Positions 9,096 through 17,610 of a stretch of 64,000 nt of DNA are shown here, piece by piece; within the stretch, counting starts at the first letter, position 1; each line of letters opens with the position of its first letter. The translations under genes were made by a program, and so were the position numbers. Source of the DNA: Streptomyces actinomycinicus. Lineage in GTDB: Bacteria > Actinomycetota > Actinomycetes > Streptomycetales > Streptomycetaceae. The notes beneath the pieces are model-generated. The model was not told the DNA's origin and ran no database searches. It worked only from the letters and a program-made list of their open reading frames with translations. Where the stretch lies: positions 186,001-250,000 of the forward strand of contig NZ_JAERRK010000007.1 of NCBI RefSeq assembly GCF_016741775.1, in the 5' to 3' direction.

Positions 9096-9307
9096 CGCGC
9101 CTCCCCGTGTTCCAGGAGGTATCAGAGGTGCGTACCGAGGTGTGCGGGAGGGAGGCGGCCTCCGAGCATGCTGGCGCCGGAGACGCCGTCGCTCTTCACA
9201 GATCGCGGCCGGGACGGTGACGCCGAGGGACAGGGTCGTGAAGGAAGTCAGGCACCACACGGTCGGGGCGACGGTGCGCAGCTCTGTCCCCTCGGCATGG
9301 ATCAGGT

Positions 9308-10153
9308 TCAGGATCCTGCCGCGGACCCGGTGGCGATGGGACGGGTGGGGTCGGTGATCCAGTTGCTCCATGAGCCGATGTAGAGCCCGGCGGAGATTCC
9401 GGCTCTTTCGAGGGCGAGAACCTGCTGGGCGGCGCGTACGCCGGAGCCGCAGTAGACGCCCACCTCAGAAGCCCTGTCCGCGCCGAGAGCGTGGAAGCGG
9501 TCCCTGAGTCGTTCACGGGGGACGAGCAGTCCGTGTTCGTTGAGGTTGTAGTCGGCGGGGGCGTTGACGGCTCCTGGGATGTGCCCGGCCACCGGGTCGT
9601 AGGGCTCGACGTCGCCGCGGTAGCGCTCGGGTGCGCGGGCGTCGAGCAGCAGTCCGGTGCGGGCGACGGACGCCGCGTCTTCGGCGGTCAGCAGGGTCAT
9701 CCCGCCGGGGCTCACCGTGAAATCGCCCCACTCGTGGGCTCTGGGGCCGCGCTCGACCTCATAGCCGGCCGCGGTCCAGGCCCGCAATCCTCCGTTCAGC
9801 ACCCGCACCTGGCCATGTCCGGCCCAGCGCAGCATCCACCACGCGCGTGAGGCAGCGGTCATCGGATCCTGGCCGCGGCCATAGACGACGACCTCACGTT
9901 CCGGGGACACTCCCGCTTGGCGCATCGCTGCCTGGAAGATCTCAGGAGGGGGCAGCGGATGCCGGCCCTGCGGCCCTGGCGGACCGGCGAGATCGGCATC
10001 GAGGTCGACGAAGTGCGCGCCGGGAACGTGACCGCCTTCGTACTGCCGCCTGCCGTGGGGCCCGTCCCGCAACCACCGGACATCGAGCAGACACGGCCCA
10101 CCCGGGCTGCTCAGACGCTCGGCAAGCTCCTCGACCTCGATGACCGAATCCAC
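9308..10153 (-). CDS. Two-domain rhodanese (thiosulfate sulfurtransferase family)
   Basis: A 281-residue cytosolic protein with tandem rhodanese domains. In the N-terminal one (about 1-135) the CH2A motif is RWLRDGPHGRRQYEGGHVPGA. Its loop (VVYGRGQDPMTAASR) has no cysteine, so this domain is structural, as usual in the family. The C-terminal domain (about 160-281) has RAPERYRG...GHIPGAVNAP and the active loop CGSGVRAAQ with the persulfide-forming cysteine. It transfers sulfur from thiosulfate or mercaptopyruvate to a thiophilic acceptor. The start is a GTG with no ribosome site but with a promoter ending 6 nt upstream, so the mRNA is probably leaderless. The CGSGVRA loop is nearer thiosulfate than mercaptopyruvate types, but I would not separate them on this. 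Confidence 0.9.
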   Translation of the reverse strand: MDSVIEVEELAERLSSPGGPCLLDVRWLRDGPHGRRQYEGGHVPGAHFVDLDADLAGPPGPQGRHPLPPPEIFQAAMRQAGVSPEREVVVYGRGQDPMTAASRAWWMLRWAGHGQVRVLNGGLRAWTAAGYEVERGPRAHEWGDFTVSPGGMTLLTAEDAASVARTGLLLDARAPERYRGDVEPYDPVAGHIPGAVNAPADYNLNEHGLLVPRERLRDRFHALGADRASEVGVYCGSGVRAAQQVLALERAGISAGLYIGSWSNWITDPTRPIATGSAAGS

Positions 10154-10159
10154 GCAGAC

Positions 10160-10187
10160 AGGATATGTAATACCTAATAGGGATCAA
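10160..10187 (-). promoter_or_regulatory. Promoter of the rhodanese gene (leaderless)
   Basis: On the minus strand TTGATC (10182-10187) and TATCCT (10160-10165) are separated by 16 nt. TATCCT ends 6 nt before the GTG start codon at 10153. The layout predicts transcription starting at or next to the start codon. Confidence 0.5.
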
Positions 10188-10404
10188 GGAGCGCGGCTGT
10201 GTCTCTCACCCGAGGCGGCGCAGGCCTCCGAGAACCCGGCCGTCGGGGATCTGCACGCGACCCGGGAATGGGACAGCGCACCCGTACCCGCCGGATCATC
10301 CGGATCATCAGGTGGGCCTTCGCTTCATCGACGCCAACAACGGCCAGGTTGTCGCGGTCGGCCGTCCAGGTCGTCGCGGTCGGCCGGTGCCGGGCAGCCG
10401 CACT

Positions 10405-10533
10405 GACTGCACAGCATGGAGCCACCGCCGACTCAACCACCGTTACGAACGCCGTCCCCGCGACTACCTGGCTAACCTCGGTCTCGCTGCAGCTCTCTGC
10501 TGCTACAGACGGCTCGTCCACCTCACGACGTAG
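10405..10533 (+). mobile_element. IS5-family transposase, C-terminal remnant
   Basis: The frame ending at 10533 reads HRRLNHRYERRPRDYLANL and GLAAALCCYRRLVHL. This is the C-terminal helix pair of IS5-type DDE transposases, in which the catalytic glutamate helix is followed by RYERxxxxYLAxLGLAAALxCYxRL. The catalytic part upstream is missing or unreadable. It is a scrap of a different subgroup from the intact element at 32477-33697. Confidence 0.6.
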
Positions 10534-10593
10534 TACATGTCTGAGGAACCCTCGCTGCCGCCCCAGATTGCCGGCAGTGGCTCGCTCAAATCG

Positions 10594-11019
10594 TCATTCG
10601 GGGACGCGGTGCTGCTGGCTCATCGCGGTGACGAGGGTGGAGGAGATGTGGGCCAGGGTTGGATCGGAAGCGATGAAAAACGTTTCGACTTCGGCCAGTT
10701 CGTGGTTCATGCGGGCCATCGGCATTTCGTAGTCCAGGTCGGAAACGCCGCGGACTCCGCGGATGACGACGTCGATTCCGGCTCGGCGGCAGTAGTCGAC
10801 CAGCAGGCCGCCGGTGTGGGAGTCGACCGTGACGTTACTCAGGTCGGTTGCTGTCGCGCGAAGCCGGTCCAGTCGTTCCGCGATGGGAAAGCGGCCGGTC
10901 TTGTCCGAATTGGACATGACGCACACGACGACCTCGTCGAACAGGAGGGCAGCGCGCCGGAGTACGTCCTGGTGCCCGGGAGTGACCGGGTCGAAGGATC
11001 CTGGGAAGAGGGCTCGCAT
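10594..11019 (-). CDS. Short CoaD-like phosphopantetheine adenylyltransferase paralogue
   Basis: A 141-residue nucleotidyltransferase. MRALFPGSFDPVTPGHQDVL carries the (H/T)xGH signature as TPGH, and the mid-protein motifs GLLVDYCRRAGIDVVIRGVR and DYEMPMARMN are those of CoaD, which joins ATP and 4'-phosphopantetheine in coenzyme A synthesis. The late motif is SSTLV. The usual C-terminal tail of about 18 residues (GGDVSGLVPP-like) is replaced by AMSQQHRVPE and a stop. Streptomyces should have a housekeeping coaD elsewhere; this copy is divergent (for example DKTGRFPIAERL) and truncated at the oligomer-forming end. The start at 11019 is chosen by alignment; no good ribosome site is seen. Activity is uncertain. 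Confidence 0.75.
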   Translation of the reverse strand: MRALFPGSFDPVTPGHQDVLRRAALLFDEVVVCVMSNSDKTGRFPIAERLDRLRATATDLSNVTVDSHTGGLLVDYCRRAGIDVVIRGVRGVSDLDYEMPMARMNHELAEVETFFIASDPTLAHISSTLVTAMSQQHRVPE

Positions 11020-11295
11020 GATCGGGAAGAGTAACAAGCGGCCGCCCCCGGTAGTGAAGTACCGGATGGTGTCCTGGGCGGGAGGCTGGGCTTGGCGGGC
11101 CATGCGGCGTCGGCGAGGTTGTGTCCCGTGGACGTCTCCACCCACACACGGTCAGCACGTGACACGGTGGCCCACCCATGAGATGCCCCCCTCGCGGGCT
11201 TGTGCAATGCCCTGCAAAGGCTGTTCCGCAACCGCTCTGGCGGTGGGCATGGGCGGAGCACGCCGTCCGGGTCCGGCCTCAGGAACGATGGGGTC

Positions 11296-11721
11296 ATGGA
11301 TCCATTGCTGCACCGACTACCAGCCGCCTTCTGGATCGTTCCGTACGTGGGCTCCCGCTTTCCGGGGTCGCCGGAGGTCGCTGACCTTCCCGGCCTGGTG
11401 GAGGGTGCGAACTGCCAGCTGTTCGCCTACGAGGTGCTTCGGCACTTCAGCCTGGCGCCGCCTGACCTGCGTTCGAGTGAACTGTGGGCCGATACGCGGG
11501 CCACAGCTCGCGTGCCGGTTGCGAAGCCGCTTGACCTGGTGTTGTTCAACGCCACCGACGATGCTTATGGCGCTCACGTGGGAGTCTGGGTGAACGAGGG
11601 GCGTGTGCTGCATCTCTGTGCAGAAGTAGGGCGCCCGGTGGTCTGGGAGATGGCGGAGTTCGCGAAACGGCAGCGTTACCGGGTCTTGATCGGCATCAAG
11701 CGTGTGGTCAACAAGACCTAG
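11296..11721 (+). CDS. NlpC/P60-like cysteine hydrolase
   Basis: A 141-residue protein with the NlpC/P60 papain-like layout. GANCQLFAYEVL provides the nucleophilic cysteine at the head of a helix, and YGAHVGVWVNEGRVLHLCAE provides the histidine strand; the third polar residue is not obvious. Related family members cleave peptidoglycan stem peptides or are amidases acting inside the cell. No signal peptide is present, so it probably acts in the cytosol. The ATG at 11296 begins the recognisable sequence; the frame continues upstream but with no ribosome site. It lies 265 bases before the macrodomain fusion gene on the same strand, with no sign of co-transcription. Confidence 0.7.
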   Translation: MDPLLHRLPAAFWIVPYVGSRFPGSPEVADLPGLVEGANCQLFAYEVLRHFSLAPPDLRSSELWADTRATARVPVAKPLDLVLFNATDDAYGAHVGVWVNEGRVLHLCAEVGRPVVWEMAEFAKRQRYRVLIGIKRVVNKT

Positions 11722-11986
11722 AGTGCCGTCGGCTGAACTCGGCAGGTGCGGTATCTGCCATGGCGTCCGGGGCCCCCATGGGTGGGGTAGGCCATGGGGT
11801 GTTCCGTGTCGGCTGGTCATGGGGTCCCCCACCCGGAGGTTGTTACGCCCCCCTGGCGGCAGGCGGGCGCATCCCATGACTCGCTGACGGCCGTGCAGGT
11901 CACCAGCCCCTCGTCTCGGCTGCGTTGTCAGTGGTGGGAGATACGTTCGAGGCCTTGGAACCGCTGTTGCACGACAGGAGTGGACG

Positions 11987-14407
11987 ATGACCGAGAGCAG
12001 TGTGCTGCCCGCGCTCAGGGTGGTGCTGACGGACGTCAACGAGCGTGTGGTGGAGGCGTGGCGCGCCGCGTTCGCCGATACCCCCGGCATCGAGATCCGC
12101 AGGGGCTCCATCCTCGACGAGGACGTCGACGCCTGGGTCACCCCCACGAACTCCCGGGGCCGGATGGACGGCGGAGTCGACGCCGTCATCAAGCGGTACC
12201 TGGGGTCCGGTATCCAGGTGCGCGTCCAGCGGGCGATCCGCGACCGGTTCGCCGGGCCCATGCCGGTGGGCAGCGCGGTCTGCGTCCCGTCCGGCGCAAC
12301 CGTCCCCCGGTACCTGATATCGACGCCGACGATGGTGCGGTCCTCGCAGAACGTGAGCGCGACGCTGAACGTGGCGCTGGCGTGCGCGGCCGCTTTCCAG
12401 GCCGTCCACCGGCAGAACCGGGCGAAGCCGGGCAGTATCCGGTCCGTGGCGCTGGTCGGGATGGGAGCGCAGACCGGCCAGGTTCCGGCCCGGGTCTGCG
12501 CCAATCTGATGTGGACCGGCTACACGCTGTTCCACGACCACTGGTTCGAGGACGATGACGAGCTGCGGTCCACGATCATCTCCCAGCTCCATGGTATCGA
12601 GAACGCGCCCGTCGACCACCGGGTGCGCATCGTGCCGCCGACGGCCGTCACGCCCGTCGCCCCCGCTCCGGCGCACGGCACTGCCGCTCCCGCTCCCTCC
12701 GCCGCCCCCTCCGCCCCCTCCTCTCCTTCTGCCACGACGAGCGAAAGCGCCTCCGCCATGACCGGATCGACGACCGGCGTCCCGGCTCCGGACCAGCCAC
12801 TGCAGCCCCAGTCCGATGCGAACGACCCCCTCGCCCTGGCCGAGCTGTTCGACGGCGGCGGGGAGGCCTGGCTCCCGCTGCTGAAGCCGGTCATCGAGGC
12901 ACAGCCGGACGCCGCACGGTTCATCGGCAAGGGCCGCAGCCACGAGGTGGTCCCGGTCCGCGAGCTGACGTTCCAGGCGCTCAAGCCCAACCCGCCGCAG
13001 AAGTGGAAGGTCGTGGTCTTCGGCCAGAACCCGTACCCGCGGCCGGAGAGCGCCACCGGCATCGCCATGTTCGACAACACCTTCAGCGACTGGAAGGACA
13101 GCCAGTTCGGCCGGGTCGTCAGCATCCGGTGCCTCATCAAGGCGGCGGCGATGTGGAAGTACGGCATCGCCAAGAAGACCCCGATCGCCGACGTACGGGC
13201 GCTGCTGAAGGAGCGGGACACGGTCCAGCCGCCGGAGTGGTTCCAGGCGATGCTGACGCAGGGCGTGCTCCTGCTGAACGCGTCGCTGACCGCGAGCGGC
13301 GACGGGGCGATGGGTGCCGACCAGCACACGGCGTTCTGGCGGCCGGTCGCCGAGCGGATCGTCGAGGAGATCCTCAAGGCCAAGCAGGACGCGACCGAGG
13401 AGGACCGCGGGGTCGTGTTCGCGTGGTGGGGGGCACACGCCCGCAGCCTCAAGCGCGTCGTCCTGCGGCTCCAGCAGAAGTACCCGGACGTCGAGGTCCG
13501 GCACCTCGACCACGCGAATCCGGCGGCACAGGGCGACATCTTCTGCGAGGGCGACCACTTCGCCCAGGTCAACGACGCCCTGTCCTCGCTGGGCGCCGAC
13601 CCCGTCGACTGGCTGCCGAGCAAGGGGTGGAACGTGCCGGCGGCCGGCGTGGGCGGTACGGACGGGGATGTCTCGGCGCGCATGGGCGCTTTCATCGAGT
13701 CGACCATGAACCTGCACCAGCTCTACCTGGAGCGCCTCACCAGCGTCAAGGACGAGGGCCTGGTCCTGCCCACGATCACCGGTGTCTTCGACACCCCGCT
13801 GATGGACTTCCAGGACGCCGTCGCCCCGGTCTCCGCGGCGCTGTCCGGGCTCGCCGGGCACATCCGGCGCTCCCGCGACTTCGGCAAGCGACGTGCGGAC
13901 CAGGCGGCTGGCGGTGGCCTGTCCGCCGACGCGATCGCCGCGCTCCACCTTTACACCTGTGAGTCAGCCTTCTACCGCGAGATCAACAGCGTTCTGCGCT
14001 CCCCCGACCGCACCAGGGTCACGCCCTACCTGCCGTACCTGCGGCTGCTGTTCTCGGCGGTCTCGGAGCTGCCGGCCTACACGCAGCCGTTGTGGCGCGG
14101 GGTGTCCCTTGACCTTCGGGCGCAGTACCCGGTGGGCCGGACGGTGACCTGGTGGGGCGTCTCCTCGTGTACCTCCGAGCTGAAGGTGGCCAGGGCGTTC
14201 TTGGGCAGTCGCGGCAAGCGGACCCTTTTCGAGGTGACGCCGGCCCGGGCGGTCGGGATCAAGAGCTTCTCCGCCTTCACCGGTGAGGAGGAATACATCC
14301 TCACCCCGGGTACCCAGCTCAAGGTGACGGAGGTCAAGAGCGAGCCCCGCGGGCTGTGCACGGTCCGGCTGAGCGAGGTCACGGACGGCACTCCGGTGGT
14401 GTCCTGA
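11987..14407 (+). CDS. Macrodomain - UDG-like - ADP-ribosyltransferase fusion protein
   Basis: 806 residues, no signal peptide or membrane segment. Domain 1 (about 8-215) is a macrodomain: DEDVDAWVTPTNSRGRMDGG then VDAVIKRYLG, and later VALVGMGAQTGQVPARV, i.e. the ADP-ribose pocket. A Pro/Ala/Ser linker spans 216-278. Domain 2 (about 285-548) is UNG-like: VVVFGQNPYPRPESATG (346-350 replaces GQDPYH, with the catalytic Asp changed to Asn348), LLLNASLT (428-434), and HANPAAQ (509-515, for HPSPLS; His509 kept) with a downstream FCEGDHFAQVND. Domain 3 (about 565-800) is an R-S-ExE ART: LWRGV (Arg704), WWGVSSCTS (726-730) and GEEEYILTPGTQ (Glu767/769). AGGAG precedes the ATG. A strong hairpin follows the stop. 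Predicted: ADP-ribose transfer and recognition/removal coupled to a DNA-base-binding module. Target and role are inference. Confidence 0.85.
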   Translation: MTESSVLPALRVVLTDVNERVVEAWRAAFADTPGIEIRRGSILDEDVDAWVTPTNSRGRMDGGVDAVIKRYLGSGIQVRVQRAIRDRFAGPMPVGSAVCVPSGATVPRYLISTPTMVRSSQNVSATLNVALACAAAFQAVHRQNRAKPGSIRSVALVGMGAQTGQVPARVCANLMWTGYTLFHDHWFEDDDELRSTIISQLHGIENAPVDHRVRIVPPTAVTPVAPAPAHGTAAPAPSAAPSAPSSPSATTSESASAMTGSTTGVPAPDQPLQPQSDANDPLALAELFDGGGEAWLPLLKPVIEAQPDAARFIGKGRSHEVVPVRELTFQALKPNPPQKWKVVVFGQNPYPRPESATGIAMFDNTFSDWKDSQFGRVVSIRCLIKAAAMWKYGIAKKTPIADVRALLKERDTVQPPEWFQAMLTQGVLLLNASLTASGDGAMGADQHTAFWRPVAERIVEEILKAKQDATEEDRGVVFAWWGAHARSLKRVVLRLQQKYPDVEVRHLDHANPAAQGDIFCEGDHFAQVNDALSSLGADPVDWLPSKGWNVPAAGVGGTDGDVSARMGAFIESTMNLHQLYLERLTSVKDEGLVLPTITGVFDTPLMDFQDAVAPVSAALSGLAGHIRRSRDFGKRRADQAAGGGLSADAIAALHLYTCESAFYREINSVLRSPDRTRVTPYLPYLRLLFSAVSELPAYTQPLWRGVSLDLRAQYPVGRTVTWWGVSSCTSELKVARAFLGSRGKRTLFEVTPARAVGIKSFSAFTGEEEYILTPGTQLKVTEVKSEPRGLCTVRLSEVTDGTPVVS

Positions 14408-14432
14408 CCCCCCGTTCCAGCGTGGCCACGTT

Positions 14433-14466
14433 CGTGGTTGCCGAGCACTCGTGCCCGGCAACCACG
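14433..14466. terminator. Strong hairpin after the macrodomain fusion gene
   Basis: A 16-bp stem with one mismatch and a 2-nt loop: the left arm is CGTGGTTGCCGAGCAC and the right arm GTGCCCGGCAACCACG. It starts 26 nt after the stop codon of the upstream gene. There is no T-run, which is common for Streptomyces terminators. A dyad protein site is an alternative. Confidence 0.55.
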
Positions 14467-14582
14467 TGGCACGGGCCAATGTCGCGGCAACCGGCGAGCC
14501 AGGCCATGGTGTGTTCGATGGGCCGGCGGTGTCGGCCAGTCGCTGTGAGGTCTCGGTGCCCTTGCGGGCGATGCGGTGGAGA

Positions 14583-14798
14583 TCAGCGGCCCATTCGGCG
14601 CTGCTCGTCGAACCGACGCAGCACCCGTACCAGACGCCACATCCCGGCCGTCGCTCCGAGCAGTGCACCCCCCATCAGCACGCCCTTCCTCACCGAACCG
14701 GAGATGTCAAAGGCTAGTGCGAGGGTCAGAGCGACGGCGAAGACTGCCGCAGCCAGCGCGACGGCAGTCACCAGGGCGAAAACGATCTCCACCGTCAT
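14583..14798 (-). CDS. Small two-helix membrane protein
   Basis: 71 residues from the ATG at 14798, which has AAAAGGA a few bases upstream; a longer start at 14837 lacks a ribosome site. Two hydrophobic segments are visible (VEIVFALVTAVALAAAVFAV with its continuation, and VLMGGALLGATAGMW), followed by a basic/charged tail (RLVRVLRRFDEQRR) likely facing the cytosol. No family is recognised. It converges on the macrodomain fusion gene across the hairpin, so the two are independent units. Confidence 0.55.
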   Translation of the reverse strand: MTVEIVFALVTAVALAAAVFAVALTLALAFDISGSVRKGVLMGGALLGATAGMWRLVRVLRRFDEQRRMGR

Positions 14799-14837
14799 TG
14801 CGTCCTTTTCCCACCGCGACTCACGCCCCATGTCCAT

Positions 14838-15226
14838 GCCGCAAGTCTCACATCATGGTCAAGTCATGGCGTCTGGGCCGGCCAGCCTGACTCTCCCGAG
14901 CGAAGGCGCGCTTGCCGATGGGATGACTTCGTATGCGTGCTCTACAACGACGTCAACTGAAGTCGGTGCGTCCAGCGAGGGCTGCGGCCGGCCCCACCGT
15001 TGCCGGCTCGGAGTGAGGCACCGTATCCGGGCGTGCTGTAGACCGAAGCCGTCCCGGCCACCGTGCAGAGCGCGATGAAGATTGTCCGTGTGCGCCGGAA
15101 ACACAGCAACCGTACGGGCTTTCGACAGCGAACGTGCCTGGTCCCCGGCTGCGTCCGCGCCGCCCATCCCGCCCGTCCTCTCCCCCAACAGCGGGGATGT
15201 CCGCCCTCGGCGCAACAGTGATCCGG
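14838..15226. other. No recognisable gene
   Basis: About 390 bases between the small membrane protein and the kinase gene. Overlapping arginine-rich frames only, with no motif, ribosome site or notable repeat. Confidence 0.4.
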
Positions 15227-15760
15227 TCAGCGGTCCAGGATGGGCAGGCGGTCCAGGCCGGTGTCGGACATGATGCGGGCAACCGTCTCGTGCAGAGCGC
15301 TATCGGCCCCGATGACGGTCTCGAGCCCGCCGGGCAGCAGGTCGCGCTCCCGGTACCAGTCGCGCAACTGTGTCTCGTCGACCTCATCGGCGATCGGCTT
15401 GGCGGCGTGCCGGGCGAGTGTTTCGGCGAACGGCACGTCCAGGTAGTAGCCGTGTGTCCGACCGCGATGGTCGGCGCACAGCTGGGCGAGCATGTCGCCG
15501 TAGTGGTCGGCGTAGAGGATGCCTTCGATCACGACGTGGTACCCGGCGTCCAGGGCGTAGCGGGCCGTCAGGTCGATCAGCCCGATGTTCGCCGCTCCGG
15601 GCCGATCGTGCTCGCGGAGCACGACTCGGCGGAGATTGTCCTGGCCGACCAGCGCCAGGCCGCGGCCGAACCTCTCGCGCAGGCCAGCCGCGACGGACGA
15701 CTTGCCCGAAGCGCTGTTACCGCGCAGCACGACCAGCCGGGTTCCTTCAGTGCCCACCAT
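15227..15760 (-). CDS. P-loop kinase (zeta-toxin/shikimate-kinase-like AAA)
   Basis: 177 residues beginning with a short strand and the Walker A LVVLRGNSASGKSSVAAGL. Further elements are a GQDNLRR segment where the Walker-B/acceptor aspartate sits, HVVIEGILYADHY (hydrophobic strand plus acidic residue) and a lid region RDWYRERDLLPG. The layout is that of small phosphoryl-transfer P-loop proteins annotated as AAA ATPases or kinases in Streptomyces. Zeta-type toxins look similar, but no epsilon-like antitoxin adjoins it. The ATG at 15760 is chosen because the recognisable fold begins there; the frame stays open upstream without sense. The substrate is unknown. Confidence 0.78.
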   Translation of the reverse strand: MVGTEGTRLVVLRGNSASGKSSVAAGLRERFGRGLALVGQDNLRRVVLREHDRPGAANIGLIDLTARYALDAGYHVVIEGILYADHYGDMLAQLCADHRGRTHGYYLDVPFAETLARHAAKPIADEVDETQLRDWYRERDLLPGGLETVIGADSALHETVARIMSDTGLDRLPILDR

Positions 15761-16213
15761 CACGGCCGCCACGCTACCAACGGCCGCCGACAGCACCCGG
15801 GCGTTCCCGGGCGGCGCCGGCGCCGACGCCCGGACGGGTGACCTTTCCCCTCGTATCCGCGGGAGCAGGCCTCGGTCAACTATGAGGAAAATCGCGCGCG
15901 TTCCGATACAACCTTCACCGTACTTCCGTATAGCAAACTCACAGCTGACGTGCGTCTCCTCCGATCGTCCGCGGATGGCTGCCCGTTGCTCCGCCGCGCA
16001 GCGTCCCTGCACCCTCCGATCTGGGGCAGTCGGTTGTGGCTGGGGCGATGACACGCCGGTGCAAACGAGCGAACCACCGGCACCCGCATCGGGGAAGGGC
16101 CAGGGAATCTTGCCGGAAACACAGGGGCGACCGCGAGGCGGCTAGCATCGCCCCGCTGCTTCAGAGTCCCCTGATCACGCAGGTCAGGGGGCCGCGTTCC
16201 ACCTGGGGGTTTC
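15761..16213. other. Divergent intergenic region
   Basis: 453 bases between the kinase (leftward) and the DUF5707 gene (rightward). It must carry both promoters. I see no gene, and a weak TGGGGG ribosome site at its right end. Confidence 0.4.
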
Positions 16214-16972
16214 ATGGGCAAGCGTGCCGCCGCGACTGTCGTCGCCTCACTTACGATCACGTGCCTTTGCACCTCGACGGCCACAGCGGACACCCGCGTG
16301 GGGGACACGCAGGTCCTCGCCGCCTCCATCAACGGCGGCAAGCCGGTCGTGATCGGAACGGCCGCCCAGACGCGGTTCACCGTGACCGTCACCGCGAGCG
16401 ACTCCTCAGGCATCGACTACATCGACCCGCTCCTGTACAGGGGGCCCATCACCGACCCCACCGGCTACCTCGCGGCAGCAGGCGAACCGGAATGCACCGT
16501 CTCCGACGACGTCACCACACGATGCACGTGGCACTTCGCCATGGACCACTCGTGGCTCCAGACATCCGATGCGGGAACCTGGCGGCTCCACGTCAACGCA
16601 ACGGCCAAGGACGGCGACCATCACTGGAAGGACTCCGCAGCGTCGGTCGACTTCCAGCGCGCCTCGAAGCTGACGGCCAACGCGGGACCCGAGCCCGTCG
16701 CCACAGGCAAGCCCATCACCGTCACCGGCACACTCAGCCGCGTCAACTGGATCGACTCCAGGTACCACGGCTACGCCAACCAGCGCGTCAGCCTGCAGTT
16801 CCGCACGGCCAGCGGCACCTACAGCACCGTCAAGACCGTGACGGCAAGCTCCACCGGTTACCTGAAGACCACCGTCACTGCCGGCCGCGACGGATACTGG
16901 CGCTATAGCTACGCAGGCAACGCCGGCACCGCGGCCGTCAACGCACCAGGCGACTTCGTCGACGTACGGTGA
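16214..16972 (+). CDS. DUF5707-like secreted beta-sandwich protein
   Basis: 252 residues with a Sec signal (MGKRAAATVVASLTITCLCT, cleavage near TATADT). The first beta domain (about 28-150) has VVIGTAAQTRFTVTVTASD and DAGTWRLHVNATAKDGDHHW. The second (about 155-252) has KLTANAGPEPVATGKPITVT, then YHGYANQRVSLQFRT, TVTAGRDGYWRYSYAGN and a terminal DYVDVR-like FVDVR. The second domain resembles the bacterial Ig-like sandwich common in Streptomyces secreted proteins. There are two cysteines per first domain, which could form a disulfide outside the cell. Homologues lie just downstream (broken) and at 31645-32379. Function is unknown. Confidence 0.8.
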   Translation: MGKRAAATVVASLTITCLCTSTATADTRVGDTQVLAASINGGKPVVIGTAAQTRFTVTVTASDSSGIDYIDPLLYRGPITDPTGYLAAAGEPECTVSDDVTTRCTWHFAMDHSWLQTSDAGTWRLHVNATAKDGDHHWKDSAASVDFQRASKLTANAGPEPVATGKPITVTGTLSRVNWIDSRYHGYANQRVSLQFRTASGTYSTVKTVTASSTGYLKTTVTAGRDGYWRYSYAGNAGTAAVNAPGDFVDVR

Positions 16973-17058
16973 GCAGCGTCGGCCTCGGCGGCACAAGTCC
17001 ACAGGCGCGCTTGAGCCGACGGCTGTAGAACCTCTCAACCGGAGCGCATGCGGAGGGA

Positions 17059-17535
17059 AGAGGAGACATCCGCGTCACGGCCGCCACCGTCAATGGCGGG
17101 GGGAACGACATCATCGGCACTTCCCACCGCGTCACCTATCCGATCGCCGTCACCATCCGGGACAACTCGGGCGTGAAGGGTCTGTCGCGCATCAGCGTCT
17201 TCAACAAGAGTGACGGTTGGGGCTTCAGCGACTGGACCGGCACCAAGTGCGTCAAGAAGAGCGCCACCACCTCGGTGTGCACAGCCACGATGACGATCGC
17301 CCCGCAGTGGCTTCCGGGCAGTCTTCCCGAGGACGTCAACCACACCGCAGGCATCTGGCAGGTCAACGCCACCGACAAGGCGAACGACGGTGACTACTGG
17401 ATCGCCGATGACATTGCCGAGTTCAAGATGATGCGCGCCTCCAAGCTGATCACGGATGCTTCAGCCGAGCCTGTCGCCAAGGGTGCCCACCTGACCGTCT
17501 CCGGCAAGCTGACCGGGCGAACTGGGAAGACCTGA
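17059..17535 (+). pseudogene. DUF5707-like paralogue, truncated at both ends
   Basis: The frame reads RVTAATVNGGGNDIIGTSHR, YPIAVTIRDNSGVKGLSRIS, AGIWQVNATDKANDGDYW and KLITDASAEPVAKGAHLTVS, all aligning with the neighbouring secreted protein. There is no start codon or signal peptide. Near 17512 a single-base frame change turns the expected LxRANWEDLxYHGY into GRTGKT-stop; RANWEDLNH is readable in the next frame and then lost. It looks like a tandem duplicate that lost its 5' end and its C-terminal domain. Confidence 0.7.
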
Positions 17536-17610
17536 ACCACCGGGCATGCCCCATCGCACTGACGGTCCATGGTTCTGTGTCAGGTGCGGAAAGCGGCCTC
17601 GCCACCCCGC

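Noticed and set aside
11900..13948. A 682-codon minus-strand frame opposite the macrodomain fusion gene
   Set aside because: Arginine/glycine/valine-rich shadow of the fusion gene with no motif. The sense strand explains the sequence completely.
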